64,000 nucleotides of DNA from AP-15 sp963797115. GTDB lineage: Bacteria > Pseudomonadota > Alphaproteobacteria > ATCC43930 > CGMCC-115725. The notes under the pieces were generated by a model. The model saw nothing but the letters and a program-made list of their open reading frames with translations, made no database searches and was not told the DNA's origin. The position numbers and the translations under genes are program-made. The DNA is taken from positions 248,001 to 312,000 of the forward strand of contig CAWCOH010000002.1 of NCBI GenBank assembly GCA_963797115.1. The letters are read 5' to 3'. Below, in pieces: positions 55,338-64,000 of the stretch; position 1 is the stretch's first letter, and every line of letters begins with the position of its first letter.

Positions 55338-56606
55338 CTACGACACAGCCGGTTGCGCCGCCAATTCCGGTTCCATCGCACGCCGCGCCGGATAGACATA
55401 GGGTCCGAGCCGGTTGACCAGCACGACCGCGATCACCAGCGCGACGCTGGCGCCGATCAGCGCTGGGTTGTACGAGTGGGCTAGATCGTAAGCGTAGCCG
55501 CCGAGGAACCGACCACCGCTCGAGCCGAAGCCGAAGGCCATGAAGCAATAGCCGTAGAGCTGGCCGAACGAAAGCTGTCCGAAATAACGCGACACGAGAA
55601 ATGCGATCAAATCTATCTCGGTCCCGAGCCCGAGACCGAGCAGTGTTACGCCGACCGTCGGCAGCACGCCGTGAGCGTTGGCGAGAAAAGCAAACCCGGC
55701 AATCGGCGCGAGGAACAGGACGGTTGCGACATAGGCCGCGAAGAAGCGATCGACGAGATAACCTGCCAGAAGGCGTCCACACAGCGTCGCCAGGCCGAAG
55801 ATGCCCATCGTCGCCGCCGCCCGGGCACGCGGGATGCCGGCATCGGTCAACAGCGGCACGACATGCGCCGCGGTGCCGTTAATGCTGATGCCCACGAGGA
55901 AGAACACAGCGACTAGCATCCAGAAGCGTCCGGTCGCCAGCACTTCGTGCACCGTCAGGCCGGGCACCTTTGCCGCCGTCGTCATCGGGCCGCCGCGCTC
56001 ACCCTCGCCGAGGCGCGGCTCCCTGATCCATAGCGCTACCGCAGGCAACGCTACCACCGCGGTCAGCAATGCGAGGCCGACATAGGCGCCACGCCAGGTG
56101 AAGCGTTCGATCAGCGCCTCCGCCAGCTGTGGCATCACGAAACCGCCGAGCCCGACACCACCCATCGCAATGCCGAGCGCTAGCCCGCGGCGGCGGTCGA
56201 ACCACGCGGCGATCGCCTTGGCGTAGCCGATCGGGGTCTGGACCGCGCTCGTCCCCTCGGCCAGCGCGAAGAGCAGCGTGAAGACCAGCAGAGATCGCGG
56301 GCTGAGCGCCAGCAGCGCGATCGCCGCGACATAGATGGCGATGCCAGGCAGGGCCACCTTGCGAATGCTCCAGCGGTCCATCAACCAGCCGAAGACCGGC
56401 ACCATCATTGCGCTGAAGATGCCGCCGAACGACAGCGCGAACGAAGCTTGGGCACGGTCCCAGCCCATATCGGCCATCAACGGCTTCAGAAAGACCCCGA
56501 AGGTGAAGGCGAGCACCGGTCCATTGCAGACGAACAGGCCCGTCACCGCGCCGACCACCACCCACCACGGGTTCTTGAAGCTGATGCCCACGGCGGTTTC
56601 CCCCAT
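55338..56606 (-). CDS. MFS transporter (monocarboxylate / oxalate-formate antiporter-like)
   Basis: About 422 residues with 12 predicted membrane segments. PWWVVVGAVTGLFVCNGPVL at the start, GWLMDRWSIRKVALPG between segments 2 and 3, AAWFDRRRGLALGIAMGGVGLGG in the fourth-fifth region, and LCGRLLAGYLVDRF are typical of the MCT/OFA branch that moves small carboxylates. ATG 56606 is chosen; the longer frame to 56735 has no similarity. It stands alone among relics and appears intact. Confidence 0.85.
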   Translation of the reverse strand: MGETAVGISFKNPWWVVVGAVTGLFVCNGPVLAFTFGVFLKPLMADMGWDRAQASFALSFGGIFSAMMVPVFGWLMDRWSIRKVALPGIAIYVAAIALLALSPRSLLVFTLLFALAEGTSAVQTPIGYAKAIAAWFDRRRGLALGIAMGGVGLGGFVMPQLAEALIERFTWRGAYVGLALLTAVVALPAVALWIREPRLGEGERGGPMTTAAKVPGLTVHEVLATGRFWMLVAVFFLVGISINGTAAHVVPLLTDAGIPRARAAATMGIFGLATLCGRLLAGYLVDRFFAAYVATVLFLAPIAGFAFLANAHGVLPTVGVTLLGLGLGTEIDLIAFLVSRYFGQLSFGQLYGYCFMAFGFGSSGGRFLGGYAYDLAHSYNPALIGASVALVIAVVLVNRLGPYVYPARRAMEPELAAQPAVS

Positions 56607-56902
56607 GATCCTGCCGGCTTCCCGCCGGCCCGCGAATGATCCTAGCGCGTTGCCCTGTGGCACCACCAGCCTCGCGTAATGCCAAAGACTGCCGGCCGAT
56701 CCGGTCGGTGGTCGCGGTCCCCAGTGGGGCGTCAATCAGATTAGCGAGCACGCCAAGTCGGAGGAAGCGGACAAAGCCGATGCCGAGCCAGACCGACAGA
56801 ATGCCTCGCATCCGCCTATGCGCATTTTGAGCGCCCATTCATTTTCATTGCGCAGCCCACCTGGTCGCGGGAGATATTGGCCAGAGAACCCGGAGGAAAA
56901 CC

Positions 56903-57115
56903 ATGGCGGAGCAGGCGCTCAAGACGCTGCCGTTCGCGCAACCGACGCAGTGTCGCCGGTATGAAGGCCGGATCGCGGTCGCCAGCGGCGCGGCGCAGGG
57001 CCTCGGGCTGGTAATCGCGCGCCGACGATCTCGGTGCTGCCGATTTTCCTACCAAACCGTCGAGTTCGAACAGTTGAAGGCGCAATTGCGTCAGCTGCCC
57101 ACGGCGACGGACTGA
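56903..57115 (+). pseudogene. SDR N-terminal fragment
   Basis: CRRYEGRIAVASGAAQGLGLVIARR is the nucleotide-binding start of a short-chain dehydrogenase (SGAAQGLG for TGxxxGxG). After ~40 residues the sequence changes to unrelated Arg/Cys-rich translation and stops. GGAGG precedes the ATG, so the start signals survived. Confidence 0.55.
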
Positions 57116-57469
57116 GCGGAAAGAGGCAAAGGCGCTATTCAACGAACTGGCGTGAGCCAGTGATTAACATGTGCGGAAATCCCGTGCGAACGGCCGCTTT
57201 TTGGTCGCCTCGACCGCCGCCGGCAAAGCTAGGAGTGAGGCTTAAGGGGCACGAGCACGCGTTCCGGACCTCCATGACCTCCGGCTCAATCGCACGGTTT
57301 CCAGAGCTTCGGGCGACGAGGCGGAACTGCGACGTTGCGCCGGTAGTTGTCATCCGGGCGGCTGTGGAATTGATGCTCGCGGCCCAATCGAAAAATCCTG
57401 GTGGTCCCTAAAATCCCGGCGCACATTGTGATTTTTGATGGGGTGGAACCTTCCGTGCGCCGCTGAGGA

Positions 57470-57771
57470 ACCGATGGTTCGCAGGGAATATACCCACGAG
57501 CGCGTGGGCCTCCGCTAGGCGATGACCCAAAACAACCTCGCCGTCGCGCTTCGGGCACTCGGGGAGCGTGAGAGCGGGACGGTGCAACTTGAGGAGGCGG
57601 TTGCCGCGAACCGGGCGGCATTGCAGGAGTATACGCGGGAGCGCGTGCCGGTCCAGTGGGCATGACCCAGTACAATCTTGGCGTCACGCTATCGAGGCTC
57701 GGGGCGCGCGGAAGCGGAACGGCGCAGTTCGAGGCAGCGATCGCAGCCTATCGGGCCACATTGGAATTGTA
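57470..57771 (+). pseudogene. Fragment of a tetratricopeptide-repeat protein
   Basis: AMTQNNLAVALRALGERESG then VAANRAALQEYTRERVPVQW, followed one frame away by MTQYNLGVTLSRLGARGSGT and AIAAYRATLE. These are kinesin-light-chain-like TPRs of ~42 residues. Frame changes and a stop show decay. GGAACCGATGGTTCGCAGGG at the left end is a partial tRNA-like repeat. Confidence 0.55.
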
Positions 57772-58077
57772 GACGATTTCGAACGACTGAGGACCTCGTC
57801 CAGCGCGACGAGGTCTTTATCGCCGTAGCCGGGCGCGTGCAGCAGCCCCCGACGGCGACGCGCGACGGCTGCGCCAGTGCCGCCCCCGGCCGAGCAACCG
57901 ATGGCAGCTGTACGGTGTGTCACGAACACGCTTCTGAAGGAGGAGGTGTGTGCTCACTCAGCATTCCAACGGTAGGGCGACTGGAGCCAAACTGTCGATT
58001 GGCTAGCGCAACACCACAATCGCATCCGCCGTTCTGCACGGAGGTGCCTGGTAGCCGCACAGTTCGTTCCTGACTCG

Positions 58078-58250
58078 GCGCTGGAGGGAGATGGATTCGA
58101 ACCATCGGTTCCGCGGGGAAGGGCCCGACAGTTCCTGTGTCGGTTCCCTTTCGCTCCGATTTTTCGGTGGCGGAGAACCGACCAGAGTCGACATTGAAAG
58201 ATTGGTCGTGGCACGCGGGACCGATGGTTCGAATCCGTCTTCCTCCAGCG
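58078..58250. repeat. Head-to-head pair of tRNA-like repeats
   Basis: An inverted copy (GGAGGGAGATGGATTCGAAC, 58083-) and a direct copy (GGGACCGATGGTTCGAATCC, 58218-) lie 100 bp apart and face each other, so the region can fold into a long hairpin. 57772-58077 before it shows no gene. Confidence 0.6.
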
Positions 58251-58317
58251 GCGAGTCCGCTGCGAACTCGACCTGTATGCAACGCTTCAAATATCGGGCG
58301 GGGGGCTGTTCGAGTGG

Positions 58318-58770
58318 ATGTCGATGATTTCACGCCCCTCGTCGAGCGGATTTCCATCGACGAGGCGTTTGCCGATGTCACGGGATGCACCCGTTTCTTC
58401 GGTCCGCCTGCCGAAATTGCGAGGGCAATCCGCCACCGCGTGCGGGCGGAGCTAGGCCTTCCAATCTCGATCGGCGTGGCGCGCACCAAGCATCTGGCGA
58501 AAATCGCCTCGCAAGTGGCCAAGCCCGATGGGCTGGTGGTTGTCGATCCCGACACCGAGCTGGAATTCCTTCACCACCTGCCCGTCGGACTGATGTGGGG
58601 AGTGGTCCCGGTCACGAAGGCGCGTTTGGCCGAGATCGGCGTGCTTACTATCGGGCAGCTGGCAAAGACACGGGGATGGTCGCTCGAGCGGTTGCTCGGT
58701 CCCGCGGCGGGAGAGAAACTCTCAGCGCTGGCGTGGAATCGCGATCCACGGAAAATCAAAATTCACCGCC
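58318..58770 (+). pseudogene. DNA polymerase IV (DinB) internal fragment
   Basis: VERISIDEAFADVTG (palm motif SIDE), FGPPAEIARAIRHRVRAELG, SIGVARTKHLAKIASQVAKP and IGVLTIGQLAKT are Y-family polymerase signatures in order. The first ~90 residues and most of the little-finger domain are missing; the frame runs into the next relic at ~58770. Confidence 0.7.
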
Positions 58771-58794
58771 GCACCGGCGCAGCGCGCCGAGACA

Positions 58795-59434
58795 GCGCTG
58801 TTCGATTCACTTTTCCTCGCCGATGGGCGGCCACGTGGCGCAGGCGCCCCGTACCTGGCTCGAGCCGATCACCGTACTGGCGGCAGTGGCAGTGGCGACC
58901 AGTCGGGTCGGGCTGATCGCCACCGCTTCGACGACCTACACCGAGCCATTCAATCTGGCGCGGCAGTTCGCCTCGATCGACCACATCAGCAACGGCCGCG
59001 GGCTGGAACATTGTCACCTCCTGGCTCGCGACCGCGGCAGAAAACTACGGCGGCGCCGGCCAGATGAGCCACGCCGACCGCTACGCTCGCGGCGAGGAGT
59101 TCATGGAGGTGGTGAAGGACCTGTGGGACAGCTGGGCGGCCGACGCGCTGGTCGACGACCGGGCCGGTGGGATTTATGCGCACGCGGACCGCATTCGGGC
59201 GATCACCCACCGCGGTGATTTCTACCATGCGGCCGGGCCGCTCAACCTGCCGCGCTGCCCGCAGGGACGGTCGGTGCTGGTACAGGCGGGCTCGTCCGAC
59301 ACCGGTCGCCGCTTTGCCGCACGGCATGCCGATGCCGTATTCACCGCTCACATGGCGTAGGCCACGGCGCAGTAATTCTACGCCGATCTGAAGCGGCTGG
59401 CGGCGGCCGAGGGGCGGTTTGGGTGTACCCTGTA
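58795..59434 (+). pseudogene. Flavin-dependent (LLM, NtaA/SoxA-like) monooxygenase, decayed
   Basis: APRTWLEPITVLAAVAVATS, LIATASTTYTEPFNLARQFA then, after a one-base shift near 59000, WNIVTSWLATAAENYGGAGQ-MSHADRYARGEEFMEVVK ... LVQAGSSDTGRRFAARHADA match nitrilotriacetate-monooxygenase-A-like LLM proteins. In-frame TAG (59358) and TAA (59373) follow. Both ends are missing. Confidence 0.7.
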
Positions 59435-59647
59435 GCCAATTGCGCGCTCATTTTTTTCAGACAATATCTACGCAGGCCGCGATTGGGGTTGCCGACTCGC
59501 CGTTAATCCTGTTGCGGTCCCGCCGATGGGAGAAACGCTGCCGCTCACCCGACGCCAAGACATCGTGGTCCTACGACTTCGGGAGCATATGAGGGGGCAA
59601 TTATCACAGCCGCGAACCGAACCCACGGTCCGTATCGTTGATCAGTT

Positions 59648-59962
59648 GTGAGGGGCAAGGCGCTAACTGTCGCGAGGTGGATCGGGCGCGGCACATTCAA
59701 AGCTGCCGCGCTGATAGGCGCCTTCGTTCTGATCATCGCCCTCTGGCTTTGGGACGCCTCGATCCTGACCAGAGCTGCCGACCAGAATCTTCAGCTGATC
59801 AAGGCGGCCACGCGTGTCTTGCCCCCTGACTGGGCAAGCAAGACGGAAAGCGCGCTCCGCATCTTCGGCGCTGACCCTGCCCTCTTGCTCGTCGAAGGCG
59901 TAGCCGTCGCCAAGCTCATCATGCTCGGCATCGCCCAACCCTTCCGCCGCCGGCGGCCCTAG
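59648..59962 (+). CDS. Small membrane protein, unknown
   Basis: 104 residues from GTG 59648. One strong membrane segment (AALIGAFVLIIALWLWDASI, ~21-40), a soluble middle (LPPDWASKTESALRIFGADP) and a second hydrophobic stretch (LLLVEGVAVAKLIMLGIA) before an Arg-rich end. No family recognised; the composition fits a real inner-membrane protein. No strong ribosome-binding site. Confidence 0.5.
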   Translation: MRGKALTVARWIGRGTFKAAALIGAFVLIIALWLWDASILTRAADQNLQLIKAATRVLPPDWASKTESALRIFGADPALLLVEGVAVAKLIMLGIAQPFRRRRP

Positions 59963-60103
59963 CGACGCTAAGTTTGCGTGGCCTCTCATAAAACTGGCGC
60001 CGGGGAGCGAACGGGTCCTCTGATCGCCGTCCGTTTTTGCGGAGGTGCAGAACAAAGCTGTCGCCCCGGCGTTTGAATGAGACGACGTCAAGGAGGCCTG
60101 ACC

Positions 60104-60418
60104 ATGTACGTAGCGCGGTTTTCCTACGACGTGCTGCCCGTCAACCGGCAGCAGGCACTGGATTTCATCCGCCGCGAGCTGCAAGCGGCGAAACAGAATG
60201 GGCTCACCGCCCGTATTCTCGTCCCACTGACAAGGGGCCAGGGTGGCGGCGCCGCTTTGCAATTCGAAGTCGAGTTGGCAAACCTGGACCAGCTCGATCA
60301 ATTTCGAAACCGTGGCGTCGGATCATCCGAAGACACCGGGCACTGGATGCACGACTTCAGCAAGATCCTCACGGCGCCCCCATGTGTGGAAATCCTGCGG
60401 GCCGAAGAGCAGCGATAG
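60104..60418 (+). CDS. Hypothetical protein, possible ferredoxin-like (Dabb/ABM) fold
   Basis: 104 residues. AAGGAGG lies seven bases before ATG 60104. The pattern YVARFSYDVLPVNRQQALDF-IRRELQAAKQNG, then ILVPLTRGQGGGAALQFEVE and LDQLDQFRN resembles small alpha-beta proteins that measure well against Dabb or antibiotic-monooxygenase folds, but that is a guess from strand-helix order. Function unknown. Confidence 0.6.
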   Translation: MYVARFSYDVLPVNRQQALDFIRRELQAAKQNGLTARILVPLTRGQGGGAALQFEVELANLDQLDQFRNRGVGSSEDTGHWMHDFSKILTAPPCVEILRAEEQR

Positions 60419-60560
60419 GTGGCTGACCACGGTGATTTAAGCGCAGACGATGTCCTCGATGCCGTAACGTGAGCCCTGGAAACGGGGCAAGCTCATCGGT
60501 CGCCGGAATTCGGGCTCTCCGTCGATGTTTACCTAAGAAGGCCCTGACGCGGAGATCACC

Positions 60561-61259
60561 ATGAAAACACAATTCGACCGCGACACGATCGCAGAAGAGG
60601 CTATTGGCCAAAGGCATGAGAGCGCACCGGACCACGCTCTAACACGGGCGGACATGTCGCAGGACGAAGCGGCCATGCAGCTCGCACCATCATCCGGGGC
60701 TCAGGCGAGCATCCCGGAGAAGACCGCGGAGTCGGTCGGCGAGCGCGTCGGGGACGCCTATTCGGACCCCGCGAGGATCGCGCAATATCCGAAGGGGAAG
60801 GCAGGTCGGCTAACGGCAACGGCGGCCGGGTCTCACAAGACAGACGAGAACAATCGATTTCTTTCAGTAGGGCGCGGGGGGACCCAGGAACGGTTCCTCA
60901 CGGTAGTCGCTGGCTTTGCCCTGGGCTATGTCGCCGCAGTTTTATTTCAGGGGCGCATCAATGCCCACTTCGGTACGACACTGGGGCCATTTCAAGTCAC
61001 GAAGCCTCCACAGGGAAACAGACATCCGCGGGGCTTCGTGCAGTCAACAGTTCTCAAAACTCTAACCGAGCACCCCCAAGGCATGACGACAGGCGAGATC
61101 ATCACAGAGCTCGGTCCCCAGGGCATCGGCTGGGACCCGATCGAGAACGCGCTCGGCGCGCTTATTCAGGCGAGAAAAATCAGCGCACAAGACCGGGTCG
61201 GCAAGTATCATTCTGTCGCGCCTGAGGTACCAACCGCACCGGATCAGCCAAGCTCTTAG
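60561..61259 (+). CDS. Hypothetical membrane-anchored protein with winged-helix-like C-terminus
   Basis: 232 residues: a long polar N-terminal part, a membrane segment at ~112-129 (FLTVVAGFALGYVAAVLF), and a C-terminal part (QSTVLKTLTEHPQGMTTGEI, LGALIQARKISAQDRVGKYH) that looks like a small winged helix. The type is seen in Rhizobiales, unnamed. ATG 60561 follows CGGAGATCACC. Confidence 0.55.
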   Translation: MKTQFDRDTIAEEAIGQRHESAPDHALTRADMSQDEAAMQLAPSSGAQASIPEKTAESVGERVGDAYSDPARIAQYPKGKAGRLTATAAGSHKTDENNRFLSVGRGGTQERFLTVVAGFALGYVAAVLFQGRINAHFGTTLGPFQVTKPPQGNRHPRGFVQSTVLKTLTEHPQGMTTGEIITELGPQGIGWDPIENALGALIQARKISAQDRVGKYHSVAPEVPTAPDQPSS

Positions 61260-61324
61260 CCTTATCGTGTAGAACTGGGGCGGGGTCTCGTAAGAAAGCG
61301 ACCTCAAACGCCGGCAACGGCAGG

Positions 61325-61928
61325 ATTCGAACCTGTATGGGGCTTTTCCTGTCAAGTCATGTTTGGTTTGTTGCCGGTTCTTTGTTCGGAGCGGGAAGGC
61401 CGTTTCTCGTCCGGTCGCTTGCGATCAGGTTCGCGGAGCGCGCGGAAGGGGTCGAGGGACCGAAACGGTAGCAAAGCTTGGCGGGCTTGCCGCCTAGCGA
61501 CGCTTGTGTTTCGCCGCGCCTTGACGCCTGAGCACACGGAGGGACGATGAACCGCGCGACTGGCTTCGAAAGCTCCGGCGTCTGACGGCGCTGTTATACG
61601 TCTGCGTAATGATCCGAGGGGAACTCGCCATCGGGCGCAGGACATCGCGCCACCCACTTGTATTCGGTTGGTCCGTTCGGACCCTGACCATGATGCAGTC
61701 ATGCGCATCGGCGGCGAAGCTCCGGGCGGCGGGCCCATTCTATCGGTCGGCCTCAAGGTGCCAGGTTCGAATACGGCGTCCCGCCACCTCGGATCGTCAA
61801 TTCGGCAGTCATGCTGGACAGCCAGCGCGAGCGCCGAAAGGTGCTGAATGATATGCTCGTTCTGTTAGCCCTTTTCAGGATGCTGGACGTAAGGCGACGC
61901 CCTCCAATGGCTCACCGGTAGTGACAAA
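61325..61928 (+). mobile_element. Scar of an IS110-A/IS110-B composite with both transposases deleted
   Basis: 61325-61412 matches the outer 3' end of IS110-A (as at 40541-40630); 61418-61555 matches its 5' flank (42225-42345); 61617-61928 matches the IS110-B 3' flank and last ~18 codons (42430-42745). Order and strand are the same as at 40.5-43 kb, at roughly 85-90 percent identity. It begins at GGATTCGAACC of the tRNA-like repeat. Confidence 0.7.
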
Positions 61929-61933
61929 GCGTC

Positions 61934-62260
61934 TGGACCCTGCCCGATGGCGGCGCGGATTTCGCTACGCGTTGGCGCCTGATCAAAAGCGGCTTTTCGC
62001 ATGGTTTGCCCGGCGGCGAACGCATCTCCGCGAGCCGCGCCGCCAAAGGCGAGCGCGGGATTTGGCAGCGAGGGTATTGGGAGCATCGCTACGCGAAGCG
62101 GACAATTTTGCCCGGCACCTCGATTACATCCATTTCAATCCAGTCAAGCACGGTCACTCGACACGCCCGCAGGATTGGCCGTATGGGTCAGGCTCGGTTC
62201 CTATCCGGTAGATTGGGCAGGCGATCCCGGCGATGGGGCGCGCCCATTCGGCGAAAAGTG
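61934..62260 (+). pseudogene. REP-associated tyrosine transposase (RAYT), broken
   Basis: WTLPDGGADFATRWRLIKSG, GLPGGERISASRAAKGERGI-WQRGYWEHR, then another frame ADNFARHLDYIHFNPVKHGH, then a third YPVDWAGDPGDGARPFGE. These are the Y1-transposase (TnpA_REP) end motifs. Two frameshifts, and the N-terminal half with the HUH site is missing; it is joined directly to the IS110-B relic. Confidence 0.75.
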
Positions 62261-62293
62261 ACGGGTTTCGCAGCGCTCAACCCATCCTATTTG
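62261..62293 (+). repeat. REP-like sequence after the RAYT relic
   Basis: GACGGGTTTCGCAGCGCTCA then ACCCATCCTATTTG: the usual alphaproteobacterial REP (GGGTTTCGC...CTCAACCCATCCTA) found beside RAYT genes, here with part of its stem. Confidence 0.55.
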
Positions 62294-62461
62294 TCGGGTA
62301 TTAGAAGATAAGATCAGGTTTGGCGTGCCGCTGATTTCGATCCTGGCTCGTCCCCGATGGTGCGGCGAGGGACAAACCCGTGTCGCTCGTTGCTCGTGGG
62401 TAGAAACGCGGTAGTATCGTATCGATGATCCGGAATCTCGGTACGGGGAAGGAGAACCGCG

Positions 62462-62911
62462 ATGGCAAGGGCTTTCCAATTTGACGTCGATACCGTCGTC
62501 GAGCAACTCAACCGAATTCTGCAGATGGAACTTGCTGCAGTCATCTACTACACGCACTACTCCTTTATGATCTACGGTCACGCACGGATTCCGATCACTT
62601 CATGGTTGCGCGATAACGCGACGGAATCGTTGGCTCATGCTCAAGAGGCGGGTCAAATGATCATGCGGTTACACAAGAGGCCGGCTCTCGGCATCGCCGC
62701 GTTGCCGACCGCTCGGCACAATACGATTGACGAGATCCTGGCCGAATCAATACAGCGGGAGGAAGCTGGCGTAGAACTCTATCGAGAATTACTCGCCCTT
62801 GTGAAAGACAAGTCCGTCGTCCTTGAGGAATATGCGACACGCCTTGTCTCGGCCGAGGCCGTGCATCTACGAGAGATGGAGCTAATGGCGATGCGGCGCG
62901 CACCCGATTAG
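62462..62911 (+). CDS. Ferritin-like / bacterioferritin-type protein
   Basis: 149 residues, four-helix ferritin fold. Metal-ligand positions are seen in LNRILQMELAAVIYYTHYSF (Glu), RDNATESLAHAQEAGQMIMR (E-x-x-x-H/Q), DEILAESIQREEAGVELYRE and TRLVSAEAVHLREMELM (E-x-x-H). It may store or detoxify iron, or belong to a non-storage ferritin-like group; the heme-binding Met of classical Bfr is not evident. GGAAGGAGA precedes ATG 62462. Intact. Confidence 0.82.
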   Translation: MARAFQFDVDTVVEQLNRILQMELAAVIYYTHYSFMIYGHARIPITSWLRDNATESLAHAQEAGQMIMRLHKRPALGIAALPTARHNTIDEILAESIQREEAGVELYRELLALVKDKSVVLEEYATRLVSAEAVHLREMELMAMRRAPD

Positions 62912-62924
62912 AGCGGAACCTGCG

Positions 62925-63245
62925 TTAGGCGAGGCCGGCGATCGGCTCGATCAGGCTCGGGTCGTTGTTTTTGACGTTGGCGACGTGCGCGCTGGCCGGC
63001 CGGAAAATCATTTCCTCCGAGGGATAGGGCGCCGACAGCGCCTTGAGCTGAGGCGCATCCGCCGGCTGTTCACCGAGCCATAACGGTCACGCTTCCGGCT
63101 TCACCACCGCGGGCATGCGGCTGTGCAGTTCGGCGCACAGGCTGTTCGGCCGGGTGGTGATGATCGTGAAGCTCCGAATTCCCTCCCCGCCGGTGACCGC
63201 CAAGTTTCCCACAGCCGGCCATGCCCATCACTCGCCGGTCGACAA
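62925..63245 (-). pseudogene. SRAP (HMCES/YedK) C-terminal relic
   Basis: RSFTIITTRPNSLCAELHSRMPAVVKPEA, then an in-frame TGA (63087-63089) where Trp is expected, then PLWLGEQPADAPQLKALSAP and RPASAHVANVKNNDPSLIEP to TAA 62925. Upstream, RLWETWRSPAG is in another frame. The catalytic N-terminal Cys region is gone. SRAP proteins shield abasic sites in single-stranded DNA. Confidence 0.7.
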
Positions 63246-63447
63246 GCGCGATCGCGTGAAGCTGCTTGTGCTGATGTCAGAGCGTTGGTCACGAGGGTAA
63301 GGTGATGCGCGCCCCTGTCAGCCCTTATGCGAGCGGCCCGACATCCGGAACGGTTCAGAGTTATTCGAGCTGGCTGCCGCATAGGCGCTCCGCTCGGTCT
63401 CACGGTACTACCTCTCGCTCCTCGCCCGCGGGCGAGGAGGTCACCGA

Positions 63448-63493
63448 ATGAAACGGCGCGAGCTGATGCTGCTGCTTGGCGGCGCGATCACGC
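63448..63493 (+). pseudogene. Signal-peptide relic of an ABC-type binding protein
   Basis: MKRRELMLLLGGAIT after GAGGAGG: the start of the Arg-led signal peptides of ABC_sub_bind-type proteins. Nothing of the mature protein follows. Confidence 0.4.
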
Positions 63494-63676
63494 TTACAAA
63501 GGTCGCGCAAATTCCTTGCGGGCTGCCGCTTCGGCCCCGCACTCGATCGCGTCGGCTATGTCGTCTAGTTCAGCCGCCCATAAACGGAGCTGGATTTTGA
63601 GTTCTGGTTCCACCGGACGATCGAGAAGTTCACGACAACGCTTTGCATCTTCCCGATATTTTTTTGGCGTTTTCAT
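63494..63676 (-). CDS. Small hypothetical protein
   Basis: About 60 residues, MKTPKKYREDAKRCRELLDR then LKIQLRLWAAELDDIADAIE: a charged helical protein of a type frequent in Bradyrhizobium-like genomes. ATG 63676 lies after a weak GAGAGG. Function unknown. Confidence 0.55.
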   Translation of the reverse strand: MKTPKKYREDAKRCRELLDRPVEPELKIQLRLWAAELDDIADAIECGAEAAARKEFARPL

Positions 63677-63736
63677 GGCGCCTCTCACATTTGTTTATAC
63701 CCCTCTTTGCGCGAAGCCAGTTGGTGCCTGGATCTA

Positions 63737-64000
63737 TTATTGCCCCGAGCGGCTGCCGAAATTGCTCCTGCCGGAGAAATTTGTCATGAATCCGGCTCCT
63801 GCGCCCTTTGGCGGCATGCTGGATCCTTCGCCAACGCCGGGGGTACCGAAGAGGGCGTCCGCGGTCTGTTGATCAAGCATTGCCGTCCGATCGAGACCGT
63901 TGCTCTTTTGGAACCCCAAAAGCGCCTGCCTTGTCTCCGGGCCTGCTACGCCGTCGAGCGAGCCATAGTAGAATCCCATCGTATGAAGCTCTACTTGTGC
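63737..64000 (-). CDS. Peptidoglycan-binding-like protein, partial (right edge)
   Basis: The visible C-terminal ~88 residues read AQVELHTMGFYYGSLDGVAG-PETRQALLGFQKSNGLDRTA then DQQTADALFG, a PG_binding_1 repeat (YxGxxDGxxGPxTxxAxxxFQ). The frame is open to the right edge and upstream of ATG 63979, so the gene continues outside. A Gly-rich tail follows the repeat. It probably acts in the cell envelope. Confidence 0.7.
   Translation of the reverse strand, partial: AQVELHTMGFYYGSLDGVAGPETRQALLGFQKSNGLDRTAMLDQQTADALFGTPGVGEGSSMPPKGAGAGFMTNFSGRSNFGSRSGQ

Overview
The window is GC-rich DNA that reads as the chromosome of a soil-type alphaproteobacterium. The basis for this is family content: DUF3309, TAXI-type TRAP transporter, DUF427, RAYT/REP sequences, intergenic palindromic repeats of the kind common in Bradyrhizobium-like and Rhodospirillales genomes, and many IS110, IS91, IS1634 and IS21 remnants. 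The species cannot be named from the sequence. Layout: 0-2.7 kb holds the start of cysD (sulfate activation, running off the left edge), an RTX calcium-binding repeat protein and a 90-bp DNA-ligase relic. 2.8-19.2 kb is mostly an intact catabolic block: two tandem FMN-dependent alpha-hydroxy-acid dehydrogenases, an MFS carrier, a lipoprotein, a ThDP-dependent decarboxylase-like enzyme, small membrane proteins, two near-identical ketopantoate-reductase-like genes bracketing a TAXI/TRAP uptake system, a broken ParDE-type toxin-antitoxin pair, an AhpD-like protein and an enoyl-CoA hydratase. A plausible reading (inference) is uptake of a 2-hydroxy or 2-oxo acid, oxidation to the 2-oxo acid and decarboxylation. 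19.2-25.5 kb holds a MITE, an epimerase relic, an intact amidase, a frameshifted MFS gene and an IS1634-type transposase. 25.8-48 kb is a mobile-element region: two identical 1,554-bp inverted copies of an IS110 element (25.99-27.54 and 40.54-42.09 kb), a second IS110 type beside one of them, a third complete IS110 with terminal inverted repeats, an IS91-type element with its own tyrosine recombinase, a 151-bp MITE present twice at rearrangement junctions, and a large serine recombinase that splits an IS21 istB gene. Between these lie a LysR / Baeyer-Villiger monooxygenase / SDR / DUF427 cluster (frameshifted) and an adenylate cyclase truncated by the MITE. 47.9-54.6 kb holds an orphan EH_Signature (ZorC-like, Zorya defence) gene fragment, a broken DUF1446 (AtuA-like) gene, and an intact operon of two family III CoA-transferase genes, an M19 dipeptidase and a SnoaL-like protein. 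54.6-64 kb is a gene graveyard (fragments of an ABC binding protein, SDR, TPR protein, DinB, a flavin monooxygenase, two IS110s, RAYT, SRAP/HMCES) with a few intact small genes (MFS carrier, three hypotheticals, ferritin-like protein) and a peptidoglycan-binding protein running off the right edge. Two general themes stand out. First, a short dispersed repeat with a tRNA-like 3' end (core ACCGATGGTTCGAATCC) occurs at least ten times and appears to be the insertion target of the IS110 elements. Second, at least ten genes carry single-base frameshifts or stops. Some lie in homopolymers and could be sequencing errors, but in-frame nonsense changes, truncations and chimeric joins show real decay as well.
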